Positions 17,800 through 25,808 of a DNA stretch of 32,983 nt are shown here, piece after piece. The notes beneath the pieces are model-generated. The model was not told where the DNA came from and did not search any database. It saw only the letters and a list, made by a program, of their open reading frames with translations. This stretch comes from Opitutus sp. GAS368 (GTDB taxonomy: Bacteria; Verrucomicrobiota; Verrucomicrobiia; Chthoniobacterales; Chthoniobacteraceae), in assembly GCA_943329925.2 (NCBI GenBank), contig CALQFT020000019.1, positions 1 through 32,983 on the forward strand, in the 5' to 3' direction. Numbering within the stretch: position 1 is the stretch's first letter; every line of letters begins with the position of its first letter. The translations under genes were made by a program, and so were the position numbers.

Positions 17800-20322
17800 T
17801 TAGCGGAAAATTTCGTGCAAGGCGGCTTTCGCTGGATTCGCTATGCGAGTGTTGGAAACGGTGCTCCACGGGGTGAGGCGGCTGGCAAGACGCGCTGGAT
17901 TGATGGGGCCTGGATCACTCCAGAGCCCGTCGTTGTCGAGGTGCATGGTGCCGGATTCAAAATCCAGCTCCAGCCGCAACACATCGTAGCCCACGCGCAT
18001 ACTGAGAAAATCGTTTTGAGCGTCGAGCAAATCGCTTAAAGCCGTCACCAAATCGCGCGCCGTGGTTGCCCCGATCTGCGCAACCACTCCGGGCCTAGGC
18101 GGCTCCTCCAACCGCAGCCGCGCGATGTCCACCTGCGAAATCGCCACCTGCACCGCCGAACGCCGCAGTTCGAAGTTAAGCTGGCACAACTCGATAAGGC
18201 GGGTTGTATTGCGCAGACTTTGTCCCACGCGATCCTCGAAAAGCATGTACTCACGACGGGCCCGCTGGTACTCGATAAGCGCCTCCCTATAATTATTGCG
18301 CTCGGCAAGGCGTGAGAGCGGCGTGTCGAAACGCAGCCCAGCCCGCACAAAGCCCGTGCGTCCATCGAATTGCGCCACACGGTTGTTCACGGTCCCCATC
18401 CCTGCCGCGGCGGTGAAATCCAGTCCGCTTTTGAGCGCGTTAGCGTAAAAGCCCACTTTGCGCCAGGAGTCCACGAGACGTGCGCGCGCGTTCATCCAAT
18501 CAAGCCGGTGCTCCTTTGCCGCTGCAAGTGCTTGTTGACTATTAATTTCCACAACAGGAAGCTCTGCGGTATCCAAACGAATTCCGGTTTGGTTCAAAGA
18601 AACCGCCAAGAGCAGCCCAGAAAAGTCTGCCGCCAAATCCACCAACTCCGCCCGCGCCGATTCAAACTCTTTGGCGTTTAAAACCTCGGCAAACACTTGG
18701 ACACGCCCCGAAAGCCGTTGCAGTTCGATCGCATTTCCTTCCAACTGCTTGAGGTATTGCGTGGCGCGGTTCTCCAACTCTACGGCGCTCAGTGCACTGG
18801 GCTCCACGCCCAACTCAGCGGCGATAACACTCTGAGCCACCGCTTCCAGCCGCTGTTTGCGTTCGGGCAACGCCTTGCGTAACCCGCCAAGGTCCGCCCG
18901 CGCACTTTCCACTAATCGCTTAAACAGATGCTCCAGCTTGGCCAGCTCGGCATGAATTTCCGAGAGTTGCGGCGCACCATTAACTCGAGTCCTGTCTCGA
19001 AGCCGGGTTTGAAGCGCGGTTAAATCGCGATCCAGCGCGGTAGCTTGGGGATTGGTGGTGCTAAAGCGTTTGAGCAACGGATCACCAATACGCATGGAGA
19101 GCTCGGGTGGGAGGCCAATGTCCACCTTGTAAGCGTCCAGCTGTGTCTGATAGGCCGCCTTTGCCGAAAGTAAATTGCTCTGGTTGTTAAACAACGCCAG
19201 TCGCGCCTGATCCACCTGCAAGCGACTCCCAATCCGGCCGGCGTCAAACGCTGCGGCAAGTTGATCCAAACTCTGCCGCAACCGGGCGACGTTTGCTTCC
19301 AAATTTTCGATCTGTTGGGTCTGCGACAACAGTCCGAGAAATCCCCCTGCGGCTGGTGCTCCTGTGCGACCACTAGGCGTCCCAGCGATCACTCCCAGTC
19401 CGGAGGCGCCGACGATGTCGTTGCGCGAGGGGCCTTCACCGGAGTTGCGCCCCGTGGCAATTTTTACGTAAAATCCCAACTGGAACTGCTGCATTTGCCG
19501 CACGTTAGCAAGAAGTGTCCGCTCTGTTTGAGTAAGGGCTTCCAACGCTCTGTCCTTGCCGCCCAAGCGCATGAGAGGTTGCAGAAATGTGAAGTTTAAC
19601 AATGAACCCGTGGAGCTCGTGAGCGAGTGGCTCTTAAAATCCCAAAGAAACTGGTTAGCAAAGCTTGCCAGCAATTCACCCCCGCTCGAGGTGATCCAAT
19701 GCACGCTTCCATCGGTTAAGACTCCAAGATGTTTCTGATCCTTAGGTGGATTTGTGACCCCGCCATGATTGGCGCCGTCCGCCTCGGCTTTCGCCGTCTC
19801 ACTGAGGGCAAACTTCGGGGAAAGCTGGTAGCGCTCATAGCTAACATCCAGAGCGGAGAGGTAGAGGTCTTCTTTTTCGTGTTGGAAATCCCTGGAATTA
19901 ATAAGCGCCAGTCGCACGGCCGATTTTAAATCCAAAAACACGCTGCCGTCCCCTGCACCCGGAAGGATCTTGCGCCAAGCATCGTTTTGCAGCGCTCTAG
20001 GATCCCCAGCACCCTTCCACGCGGCAGCTCCTTTGCGGCCATCAACTTCCAGCATTAACGCGTGCGACACCGGATCATCCGGCGGCATGGGTGGCTGATC
20101 TGGGTCAGAGCTCTCGAAAAACCGTGAATCGGGATGCGGCTCAATCCCAGCATCTCGGAAAGGTACATCCACGGGAAGGGATTGTGCCTTTCCAGCGATA
20201 GCTGCGTAGGCGTCCCGATCGGCTTTTTTACGATAAGCCACGCGCGAACAACCCAGTCCTGCCACTAAAAGCAGACTGATCGTCGTCGGGGTTAATAATG
20301 TTCTGGGGGCGGTCCACTGCAC
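17800..20322 (-). CDS. Oversized TolC-family outer-membrane efflux protein, probable lipoprotein
   Basis: About 840 residues, against 430-500 for ordinary TolC proteins. The N-terminus has a hydrophobic core TTISLLLVAGLGC ending at a Cys, a weak lipobox. The TolC repeats are LKSAVRLALINSRDFQHEKEDLYLSALDV (first) and QQALAAAKEHRLDWMNARARLVDSW (second), with long helices between. Between the repeats is an extra segment of about 170 residues (roughly 420-590) predicted to be coiled coil (SEIHAELAKLEHLFKRLVESARAD and onward). The track start at 20349 is TTG and no ATG exists in frame; GTG at 20322 gives a compact signal peptide and is preferred, without Shine-Dalgarno support. A TAAAAT about 30 bp upstream could be the -10 element. 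First gene of the tolC-macA-macB operon. Confidence 0.85.
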   Translation of the reverse strand: MQWTAPRTLLTPTTISLLLVAGLGCSRVAYRKKADRDAYAAIAGKAQSLPVDVPFRDAGIEPHPDSRFFESSDPDQPPMPPDDPVSHALMLEVDGRKGAAAWKGAGDPRALQNDAWRKILPGAGDGSVFLDLKSAVRLALINSRDFQHEKEDLYLSALDVSYERYQLSPKFALSETAKAEADGANHGGVTNPPKDQKHLGVLTDGSVHWITSSGGELLASFANQFLWDFKSHSLTSSTGSLLNFTFLQPLMRLGGKDRALEALTQTERTLLANVRQMQQFQLGFYVKIATGRNSGEGPSRNDIVGASGLGVIAGTPSGRTGAPAAGGFLGLLSQTQQIENLEANVARLRQSLDQLAAAFDAGRIGSRLQVDQARLALFNNQSNLLSAKAAYQTQLDAYKVDIGLPPELSMRIGDPLLKRFSTTNPQATALDRDLTALQTRLRDRTRVNGAPQLSEIHAELAKLEHLFKRLVESARADLGGLRKALPERKQRLEAVAQSVIAAELGVEPSALSAVELENRATQYLKQLEGNAIELQRLSGRVQVFAEVLNAKEFESARAELVDLAADFSGLLLAVSLNQTGIRLDTAELPVVEINSQQALAAAKEHRLDWMNARARLVDSWRKVGFYANALKSGLDFTAAAGMGTVNNRVAQFDGRTGFVRAGLRFDTPLSRLAERNNYREALIEYQRARREYMLFEDRVGQSLRNTTRLIELCQLNFELRRSAVQVAISQVDIARLRLEEPPRPGVVAQIGATTARDLVTALSDLLDAQNDFLSMRVGYDVLRLELDFESGTMHLDNDGLWSDPGPINPARLASRLTPWSTVSNTRIANPAKAALHEIFR

Positions 20323-20394
20323 CTTAAGACAACCCAACTTAAGGCCCAAACCTTAGACATTTTAAGAGAAACCCCTTAGGCGAGCGCTCCCCTT

Positions 20395-20448
20395 GAAAAC
20401 CGAAAGCCCGCTCGATCCGAGGTTTGTACACTTCGGAACGACCGGGCT
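20395..20448 (-). terminator. Rho-independent-like terminator after the 41-aa gene
   Basis: Read on the minus strand, AGCCCG-G-TCG-T-TCCGA pairs with TCGGA-T-CGA-G-CGGGCT around a 12-base loop: 14 pairs with two symmetric mismatches, followed by TTCGGTTTTC. It lies 22 bp beyond the stop of the 41-aa gene and upstream of tolC, so it would isolate that gene from the efflux operon. Confidence 0.6.
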
Positions 20449-20469
20449 GAATGTTCGGCGTTTAGAATA

Positions 20470-20595
20470 CTACTTCTTTTTCGCGGGCGCGGCAGACTTC
20501 GGCGCGGCGTCCTTCTTTTTCTGGTTAGCGGCACCTGCCTGCTTTTGCTTTTGATCTTTCGCCTTGTTCACAGACTTCGGGGATTTGTCGCCCAT
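20470..20595 (-). CDS. 41-aa conserved highly basic protein of the MGDKSPK family
   Basis: Too short for the ORF track; found by reading the reverse strand. The translation begins MGDKSPKSVNKAKDQKQKQA, continues with lysine and alanine, and ends APAKKK. It has about 14 lysines in 41 residues and no hydrophobic core, so it is probably disordered and nucleic-acid- or ribosome-associated. From memory, short proteins starting MGDKSPK occur in many Verrucomicrobiota, Acidobacteriota and Actinobacteria; none has a function that I know. The start is fixed by the conserved MGDKSPK. A good promoter lies 22 bases upstream and a terminator-like hairpin follows, so it is a free-standing transcription unit. 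The function cannot be inferred. Confidence 0.8.
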   Translation of the reverse strand: MGDKSPKSVNKAKDQKQKQAGAANQKKKDAAPKSAAPAKKK

Positions 20596-20617
20596 AATAT
20601 TTGGTGGTGGGGGTCTG

Positions 20618-20646
20618 AATATGCGACCGCTCCGACGGAATGTCGA
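20618..20646 (-). promoter_or_regulatory. Sigma-70-like promoter for the 41-aa gene
   Basis: On the minus strand TCGACA (5 of 6 match to TTGACA), a 17-bp spacer, then CATATT (4 of 6 match to TATAAT). It is followed after 22 bases by the ATG. The rest of 20647-20766, up to the PSD1 stop, holds nothing else I can support apart from a small AT-rich inverted repeat AAAATT-CGC-AATTTT. Confidence 0.45.
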
Positions 20647-20766
20647 AGCGCTGTCGACCGCGGATGTGTAGCACTATTGGCGGCACTCTGTAAACGCCGA
20701 GAAATACAAAATTGCGAATTTTCTAAATTGAGCCTCATGCCAGAACACTCACCCGAGCGCGGCAGC

Positions 20767-23619
20767 CTAATCGAGGAAAACAAGCTCGCTCGCGTTTAAC
20801 AGTGCGCGACAAAATGCGGGCAGACCGTGTGACACGATAAAAGCTTCGGCTGCTCCTTGTTCTGCAGGCGAGGGCGGCCGCTGGAAGACAATCCGATAGG
20901 CTGTAAGAACGGAGTTATTTGACCCAATGCGCGTGGCGAGGGCGGCGGCCATGTCCAAGGTAAAACTGTGATTGAGCAAAGTGAGAGCCTGTAACGGAGT
21001 GCTGGTGTTGGCGCGTTTCGGGGCGGCGAAGGCGGTATCTGGCAGGTCAAAATCGCTCAACAGATCCACCACGCTAGCGCGTGCATTTTGATGGTAAACC
21101 GCGCGACGGTACGTCTCCGGGCCGTGTTGTTCTAGTGGTACGTACGTTGAAACATTGTTGGAAAGTACTTTATACAAACGAAATCCAAGGCCACCGGCCG
21201 GGACCAATTGCAGCTTTCCTGCCGCACTGAGAACCGTGTCACGGATCTCCTCCGCGCCCAACCGCCGCGGAGGAAAGCGCCACAACAGCCGGGCGCTTTT
21301 GTCCACGCGGGCGGCCTCCTCGCGCGGGGCGGCACTTTGTAGATAGGCGCGGGAAAGCATAATTTCACGGTGTAACGGCTTTAGGCGCCAGCCATAAAAG
21401 AGGAGGCGCGTGGCAAGAAAATCGAGGAGTTCAGGATGTGAGGGGCGGCTGCCTAGAAAGCCAAAATCGCCGGGCGTATCCACCAAGCCAGTCCCGAAGT
21501 GGTAGTGCCAGAGTCGATTAGCGAGCACGCGAGAAGCAATGGGATTATCATCGCTAGTGATCCATCGTGCCAGCGCAAGGCGGCGCTCCCCCTCGGGCGC
21601 CTCGGCGGGTAACGCGAAGGGTTTGCCCACACGCTCCAGCACGCTAAGGCTGGCTGGCACCACGGAATCCCCCGGCTTCATCGGATCCCCGCCCTTGTGC
21701 ACAAACGTGAGCTCCTTGGGCTGCGAGTACGTTCCCGCCCAAATCTCCCGCAATTTTGGGACTGCATCGATTTTACCCTGCAGCGCCGCAATCCTATTCG
21801 CCAGCGTGGCCAATTGCGCGCGCTCCTCCTCGGTGGTCACCTCCCGGCGCACCCGCTCCACTCCGTGGGCTTCCGACCACGGCGCGCGATCCACTCCGGA
21901 AGCGACTGTTTTCCAGATTATTTCATCCACTGACACCCTCACTTCGTACTCGCACGGAGTCGCCCCCTGACTCTTATCGGGCACGTCCTTGCCCTTGGCG
22001 TTGCTAAACACAATCCGATCAATGCGCTCCGCTCGCGCTAGGGTGATCGTCAGCTCTGCCGGAGTGCCCACAGCCCATTGCTCGCCCGGCTTCCCGTCTA
22101 TACAGAGTTGCGGGCCGTACGCTTCCGGAAAATCTTCCGCTGTAACTGATTGTGCGCCATTCGCACGCCCCCCATTTGATGCGAGAGCTACGTTTCGCGA
22201 CTCCGCTCCCGCCGTCCAAACTTCAAACTCGGTCAGACGCGCGTTGGTGGCTGACTTAGCGTTGGCCGTGCTTGCATGCATTACAAACTTCACAAAATGA
22301 ACTTGTTCTGATGGGAAGTGCTCCTCCGTAGCGTTGGGATCCATCTTTGGCCGGATGGTTTTCTGCGACAACGCCGCCGCTTTACTGCGCACTTCAACCG
22401 CTTTCTCCAGAACACTTTGCTCCTCGACTAGGCGCGTCTTCTCCGCGTTTAACGGCTTGGTGGCTGTCTCAAAATCGGCCCGCTCCTGCGCTGTGGCCAC
22501 CACCCGCCTGCCATGTTTAACACCTTCAAAGGCAGCACGTAGCCGATAGTAATCCTCCGTCGGAATAGGATCAAACTTGTGATTGTGGCAGCGCGCACAA
22601 TTCACTGTGAGCCCGAGAAACGCGCTGCTGGTGGAGGTTACTATTTCATCCAGCGTGGCGGCGCGTATGTTTTTCTGCGCCACCACATCCTGATTGCCGA
22701 CGTCATCATACGGCCCAGCCACGAGGAAGGCGCTGCCCACTTCCACCGCGGGATTTCCCTTTCCAAGAATGTCTCCGGCAAGGTGTTCTGCCATGAAGCG
22801 GTTGAACGGCTTGTCCTCATTGATCGAATGAATCACGTAGTCCCGAAACGGCCAGAGATCGTTGATAATGAAATTCCGCTCGAACCCATTGCTCTCACCG
22901 AAGCGCACCACGTCCAGCCAATGCCTGCCCCAATGTTCGCCGTACTGAGGCGAGTCCAACAGTCTATCCACCAACGCTTCCACCGCTGGGCGCGCCTCTG
23001 CCGCATACGCCTTAGCGAAGGCTTCCACCTCCTCCATACTCGGCGGCAAACCAGTCAGATCGTAGCTCATCCGCCGAATTAGATCCCTCGCTCCGGCCGG
23101 TCCGTTGAAGTGCAAGTCCTTCTCCGCGAGCTTTTCTTCGAGAAACCCGTCGATGTCCTTGTGTCGAAACTCCCGCGCTAACGGCTGAAGCGACCACCAC
23201 GATTTGTCTGCCCGTTTCGCCTCCAATTGCGTTCCGTCTCTTGGATCCGGCGCACCCATTTTGACCCAAGCGACGAGATCTGCGATAGCTGCCTCTGGAA
23301 GCTTGGGCTTCTTGGGCGGCATCGCTGTGTCGGGATCTTCGTGGCGAACGCTCTTAAGCAGTTGGCTGGCTTGAGGATTTCCAGGGACGATAACCGGCTC
23401 ACCGCCGTCGCCGCCTTTCTGCCAGCCGGCCTTTGAGTCGAGCAAAAGGTTGCCCTTGAGCTTTTTGGCTTCAGTGCTGTGACATTCGTAACAATGTTCC
23501 ACCAGCAATGGGCGGATTTTTTGTTCAAAAAATGCGAGGCCTTCCGGACTTGGTTTTGTCGGTAAAGCGGCTGGCACAATGGCGGTTACAGCCAGGAATA
23601 TGGGCAGAAGAGCGTTCAT
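20767..23619 (-). CDS. PSD1 / DUF1549-DUF1553 multidomain c-type cytochrome
   Basis: 950 residues from the ATG at 23619 (the track's extra residue is a TTG). A signal peptide (MNALLPIFLAVTAIVPAALP) is followed by a PSCyt1 cytochrome c domain with haem site CYECH (Cys43, Cys46, His47) and AMPPKK as the likely axial-Met region. DUF1549 covers about 140-350 (RRMSYDLTGLPPS, GEHWGRHWLDVVRFGESNG) and includes a second CXXCH, CARCHNHKFDPI, near 341. A discoidin-like carbohydrate-binding module spans about 430-575 (LTEFEVWTAG, AERIDRIVFSN). DUF1553 covers about 680-930 (RLALARWITSDDNPIASRVLANRLW). Biochemical role is not known to me; the family is very common in Planctomycetota and Verrucomicrobiota and is often linked to polysaccharide use. 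It follows the DUF1501 gene by 18 bp. Confidence 0.93.
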   Translation of the reverse strand: MNALLPIFLAVTAIVPAALPTKPSPEGLAFFEQKIRPLLVEHCYECHSTEAKKLKGNLLLDSKAGWQKGGDGGEPVIVPGNPQASQLLKSVRHEDPDTAMPPKKPKLPEAAIADLVAWVKMGAPDPRDGTQLEAKRADKSWWSLQPLAREFRHKDIDGFLEEKLAEKDLHFNGPAGARDLIRRMSYDLTGLPPSMEEVEAFAKAYAAEARPAVEALVDRLLDSPQYGEHWGRHWLDVVRFGESNGFERNFIINDLWPFRDYVIHSINEDKPFNRFMAEHLAGDILGKGNPAVEVGSAFLVAGPYDDVGNQDVVAQKNIRAATLDEIVTSTSSAFLGLTVNCARCHNHKFDPIPTEDYYRLRAAFEGVKHGRRVVATAQERADFETATKPLNAEKTRLVEEQSVLEKAVEVRSKAAALSQKTIRPKMDPNATEEHFPSEQVHFVKFVMHASTANAKSATNARLTEFEVWTAGAESRNVALASNGGRANGAQSVTAEDFPEAYGPQLCIDGKPGEQWAVGTPAELTITLARAERIDRIVFSNAKGKDVPDKSQGATPCEYEVRVSVDEIIWKTVASGVDRAPWSEAHGVERVRREVTTEEERAQLATLANRIAALQGKIDAVPKLREIWAGTYSQPKELTFVHKGGDPMKPGDSVVPASLSVLERVGKPFALPAEAPEGERRLALARWITSDDNPIASRVLANRLWHYHFGTGLVDTPGDFGFLGSRPSHPELLDFLATRLLFYGWRLKPLHREIMLSRAYLQSAAPREEAARVDKSARLLWRFPPRRLGAEEIRDTVLSAAGKLQLVPAGGLGFRLYKVLSNNVSTYVPLEQHGPETYRRAVYHQNARASVVDLLSDFDLPDTAFAAPKRANTSTPLQALTLLNHSFTLDMAAALATRIGSNNSVLTAYRIVFQRPPSPAEQGAAEAFIVSHGLPAFCRALLNASELVFLD

Positions 23620-23637
23620 CAAGGGGTGGACGGCGCC

Positions 23638-25050
23638 TCAGGCCAACAGCGCCTTGAGCACGTGCCCGTGTACGTCGGTGAGACGCCGGTTCGCGCCGTT
23701 GTGATAATACGTGAGCTGCTCATGATTGAGCCCAAGAAGCTGTAAGACTGTGGCGTAGAAGTCGTAAACCGTGGCCACATCCTGCACACTGCGGCGCCCG
23801 AATTCGTCGGTGGCCCCGTGGCTGACACCTCCCTTAACCCCGGCGCCCATCATCCACGTGGTGAACGCGTCAGGGTTGTGGTCGCGCCCCGAAGTGCCTT
23901 CCTGACGGGTGGGCATCCGCCCAAATTCTGTACACCAAAGCACTAACACGTTGTCCAGCATGCCCCGCTGCTTGAGATCGCTAAGCAGGGCCGCCGTTGG
24001 TTGGTCGAAGATTGGGCAGTGCCTCTCATAGTCCGCCTTGAGCGTCTTGTGAGCGTCCCAGTTAAGCAGGCCATCCACCGCACTCGCTCTGGAGGCGCAG
24101 TAGAGGCTGACATAGCGCACGCCCTGTTCGAGAAAGCGTCTCGCAAGTAGACAGTTGCGTGCATATGCAGCCTTCAGTGCGTTTGGATCTTGGGTGCCGT
24201 ACAGGGCATGGACATGCTCAGGCTCGCGCGCGAGATCGCTCACCTCCGGTGCCTTTAGCTGCATTCGCGCTGCGAGAGCATACGTCGCCAGCCGCGCGGA
24301 AAGCTCATCCTGACCGGGGTGGCTTCCTGCAAATCCGGCGTTCATTGTTTGCAAAAACTCACGAGTTGCAGCGTCTTCCATCTCGCTGACTCCCGCAGGG
24401 CGCGCCAGATTTCGCAGCGGTTGCTGAGCGGACATCGAGACGGCTTGGTACTCGGCGGGCAAAAACCCGTTACTCCAATTCGCTTTGCCGTTTGGCGGCT
24501 CGCCGCGCAAATCTTGGATAGAAACGTAGGTGGGCAGGTTGTCGTTTAGCGAACCCAAGGCGTAGTTCACCCAAGAGCCAGCGCTGGGAAATCCCTCTCT
24601 GGTAAAGCATGTGTTCATGCCTATACAGCCGGGGCCGTGCGTGTTGCTGCGCGATACCATGGAGTGAATAAACGCCATGTCGTCCACGTGACGGCTCATG
24701 TGAGGGAGCATGGAGGATATCATTTTCCCGCTCCCGCCCGCCGGTAAAAAGGCCCACGGCGGGCGCATCAGAGTCCCGTTCTTGCCTTGAAAAGTGACCT
24801 CCTGCTCGGCCCCCGGTAGCGGCGTGCCGTCGTACTGTTCCAACATCGGTTTGTGATCCCAAAGATCCACATGCGACGCCGCCCCGGGACAAAATATCTG
24901 TAGTACTTGTTTCGCCTTGGGTGCGAAATGCGGTGGTCGTGGCGGCGCGGCGTGCACCTCCGTGGCCAGCAAACGAGAAAGCGCCACACCGGTCATACCG
25001 GTGGTCATAGCGCCAAGAAAACTCCGGCGGCTGAGATCGAGAGCGCTCAT
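23638..25050 (-). CDS. Tat-exported DUF1501 family protein
   Basis: 470 residues. The twin-arginine signal SRRSFLGAMTTGMTGVALS (Arg8-Arg9) marks export of a folded protein. The mature part has DUF1501 landmarks: QVLQIFCPGAASHVDLWDHKP, HGPGCIGMNTCF, RYVSLYCAS, LVLWCTEFGRMPTRQ and GRDHNPDAFTTWMMGAGVKGG. The fold is distantly related to alkaline phosphatases/sulfatases, but I cannot assign a substrate. It precedes the PSD1 gene with 18 bp between them; the two families are almost always adjacent, which implies a shared periplasmic or surface function. The ATG at 25050 is canonical. An imperfect 13-bp hairpin sits 13 bases upstream of the start. Confidence 0.93.
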   Translation of the reverse strand: MSALDLSRRSFLGAMTTGMTGVALSRLLATEVHAAPPRPPHFAPKAKQVLQIFCPGAASHVDLWDHKPMLEQYDGTPLPGAEQEVTFQGKNGTLMRPPWAFLPAGGSGKMISSMLPHMSRHVDDMAFIHSMVSRSNTHGPGCIGMNTCFTREGFPSAGSWVNYALGSLNDNLPTYVSIQDLRGEPPNGKANWSNGFLPAEYQAVSMSAQQPLRNLARPAGVSEMEDAATREFLQTMNAGFAGSHPGQDELSARLATYALAARMQLKAPEVSDLAREPEHVHALYGTQDPNALKAAYARNCLLARRFLEQGVRYVSLYCASRASAVDGLLNWDAHKTLKADYERHCPIFDQPTAALLSDLKQRGMLDNVLVLWCTEFGRMPTRQEGTSGRDHNPDAFTTWMMGAGVKGGVSHGATDEFGRRSVQDVATVYDFYATVLQLLGLNHEQLTYYHNGANRRLTDVHGHVLKALLA

Positions 25051-25062
25051 ACCTGAACCCTA

Positions 25063-25098
25063 GGAGTTCGAGGCGCGGCTTGCTACGCCTCAGACTCC
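25063..25098 (-). promoter_or_regulatory. Strong hairpin immediately upstream of the DUF1501 start
   Basis: GGAGTTCGAGGCG pairs with CGCCTCAGACTCC around a 10-base loop (25076-25085), a 13-position stem with one mismatch and one G-T wobble. It lies 68 bp beyond the sufT stop and ends 13 bases before the DUF1501 ATG. There is no T-tract. It could be the sufT terminator, an mRNA stabiliser or a 5'-UTR structure limiting ribosome access. Confidence 0.4.
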
Positions 25099-25165
25099 AA
25101 GCTCTGCGTTTATTGTCTCACTTAAAATGCAGATTTGCCCAACGCTGTCTCCTAAAAGACGCCGT

Positions 25166-25708
25166 TTAGCCGATCCCCAGCTTTTCACGCCCTTCGACGG
25201 AAATCCGCTCCGGACCCCATGGTGGATCCCACACCAATTGCACGTCTGCTTCCGCGACGCCTGGCAGTTCGGAAATGCGCTGTCTGGCATCCGCCGCGAG
25301 GGCGGGACCCATGCCGCATCCCGGGGCGGTCAACGTCATTTGCACCAATACTTTGTGCACATCGGGTGCGCCTTCAACGCTCTCCGTTTTGAGGTCGTAG
25401 ATCAGCCCCAAATCCACGATGTTTACTGGAATCTCCGGATCATACACGCCCTTCAAAGTCTCCCAGACGAGAGCCTCTGAAAACGGACCGTCGGCGACCC
25501 GCCGGGGCTGGGGCACTACATCGAGGCCCATGGCGTCTGCATCCTGCGCGGCGATACGGTAAAGTCCACCAACAGACGCATGTACGGTGTAAGTTCCGCC
25601 CAGTGACTGGGTGATGGAGACAACCGTACCCTCGGGCAAGGTGGTGACATGGCCGCTGGGAATCGCAGTGGCTTCCACCGAGCGGCTAAGGGGGATGAAA
25701 TCATTCAT
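25166..25708 (-). CDS. sufT: SufT-like Fe-S cluster assembly protein (MIP18/DUF59 family)
   Basis: 180 residues from the ATG at 25708; the track's extra 27 residues overlap an intergenic hairpin and are not family-like. The N-terminal SufT-specific half contains VEATAIPSGHVTTLPEGTVV and SITQSLGGTYTVHASVGG. The C-terminal MIP18/DUF59 domain has YDPEIPVNIVDLGLIYDL (Asp90-Pro-Glu-Ile-Pro) and MTLTAPGCGMGPALAADARQRI with the conserved Cys131, then VWDPPWGPERIS. The family helps mature Fe-S proteins, usually alongside SUF proteins, but no suf genes are in this window. It reads in the same direction as the unknown 124-aa gene, 99 bp away, with a hairpin between. Confidence 0.9.
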   Translation of the reverse strand: MNDFIPLSRSVEATAIPSGHVTTLPEGTVVSITQSLGGTYTVHASVGGLYRIAAQDADAMGLDVVPQPRRVADGPFSEALVWETLKGVYDPEIPVNIVDLGLIYDLKTESVEGAPDVHKVLVQMTLTAPGCGMGPALAADARQRISELPGVAEADVQLVWDPPWGPERISVEGREKLGIG

Positions 25709-25783
25709 AAAGTGAGGGTGCGTTTTGAGCAAAGATCTCGGCTCATTCGTCTGACAAACATTAGTCCAACGAGTCGATTCATC

Positions 25784-25808
25784 AGACAAAGATCGTAAAT
25801 CTTTGTCT
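25784..25808 (-). terminator. Perfect 10-bp stem-loop between the 124-aa gene and sufT
   Basis: AGACAAAGAT-CGTAA-ATCTTTGTCT is a perfect 10-bp inverted repeat with a 5-base loop. It begins on the first base of the TAA stop of the 124-aa gene. Neither side has a T-run, so factor-independent termination would be inefficient. It could be a 3'-end stabiliser or an operator. Confidence 0.45.

Noticed and set aside
20545-20799. 84-aa plus-strand ORF
   Set aside because: It overlaps the 41-aa gene and its promoter on the opposite strand and the end of the PSD1 gene; no family resemblance.
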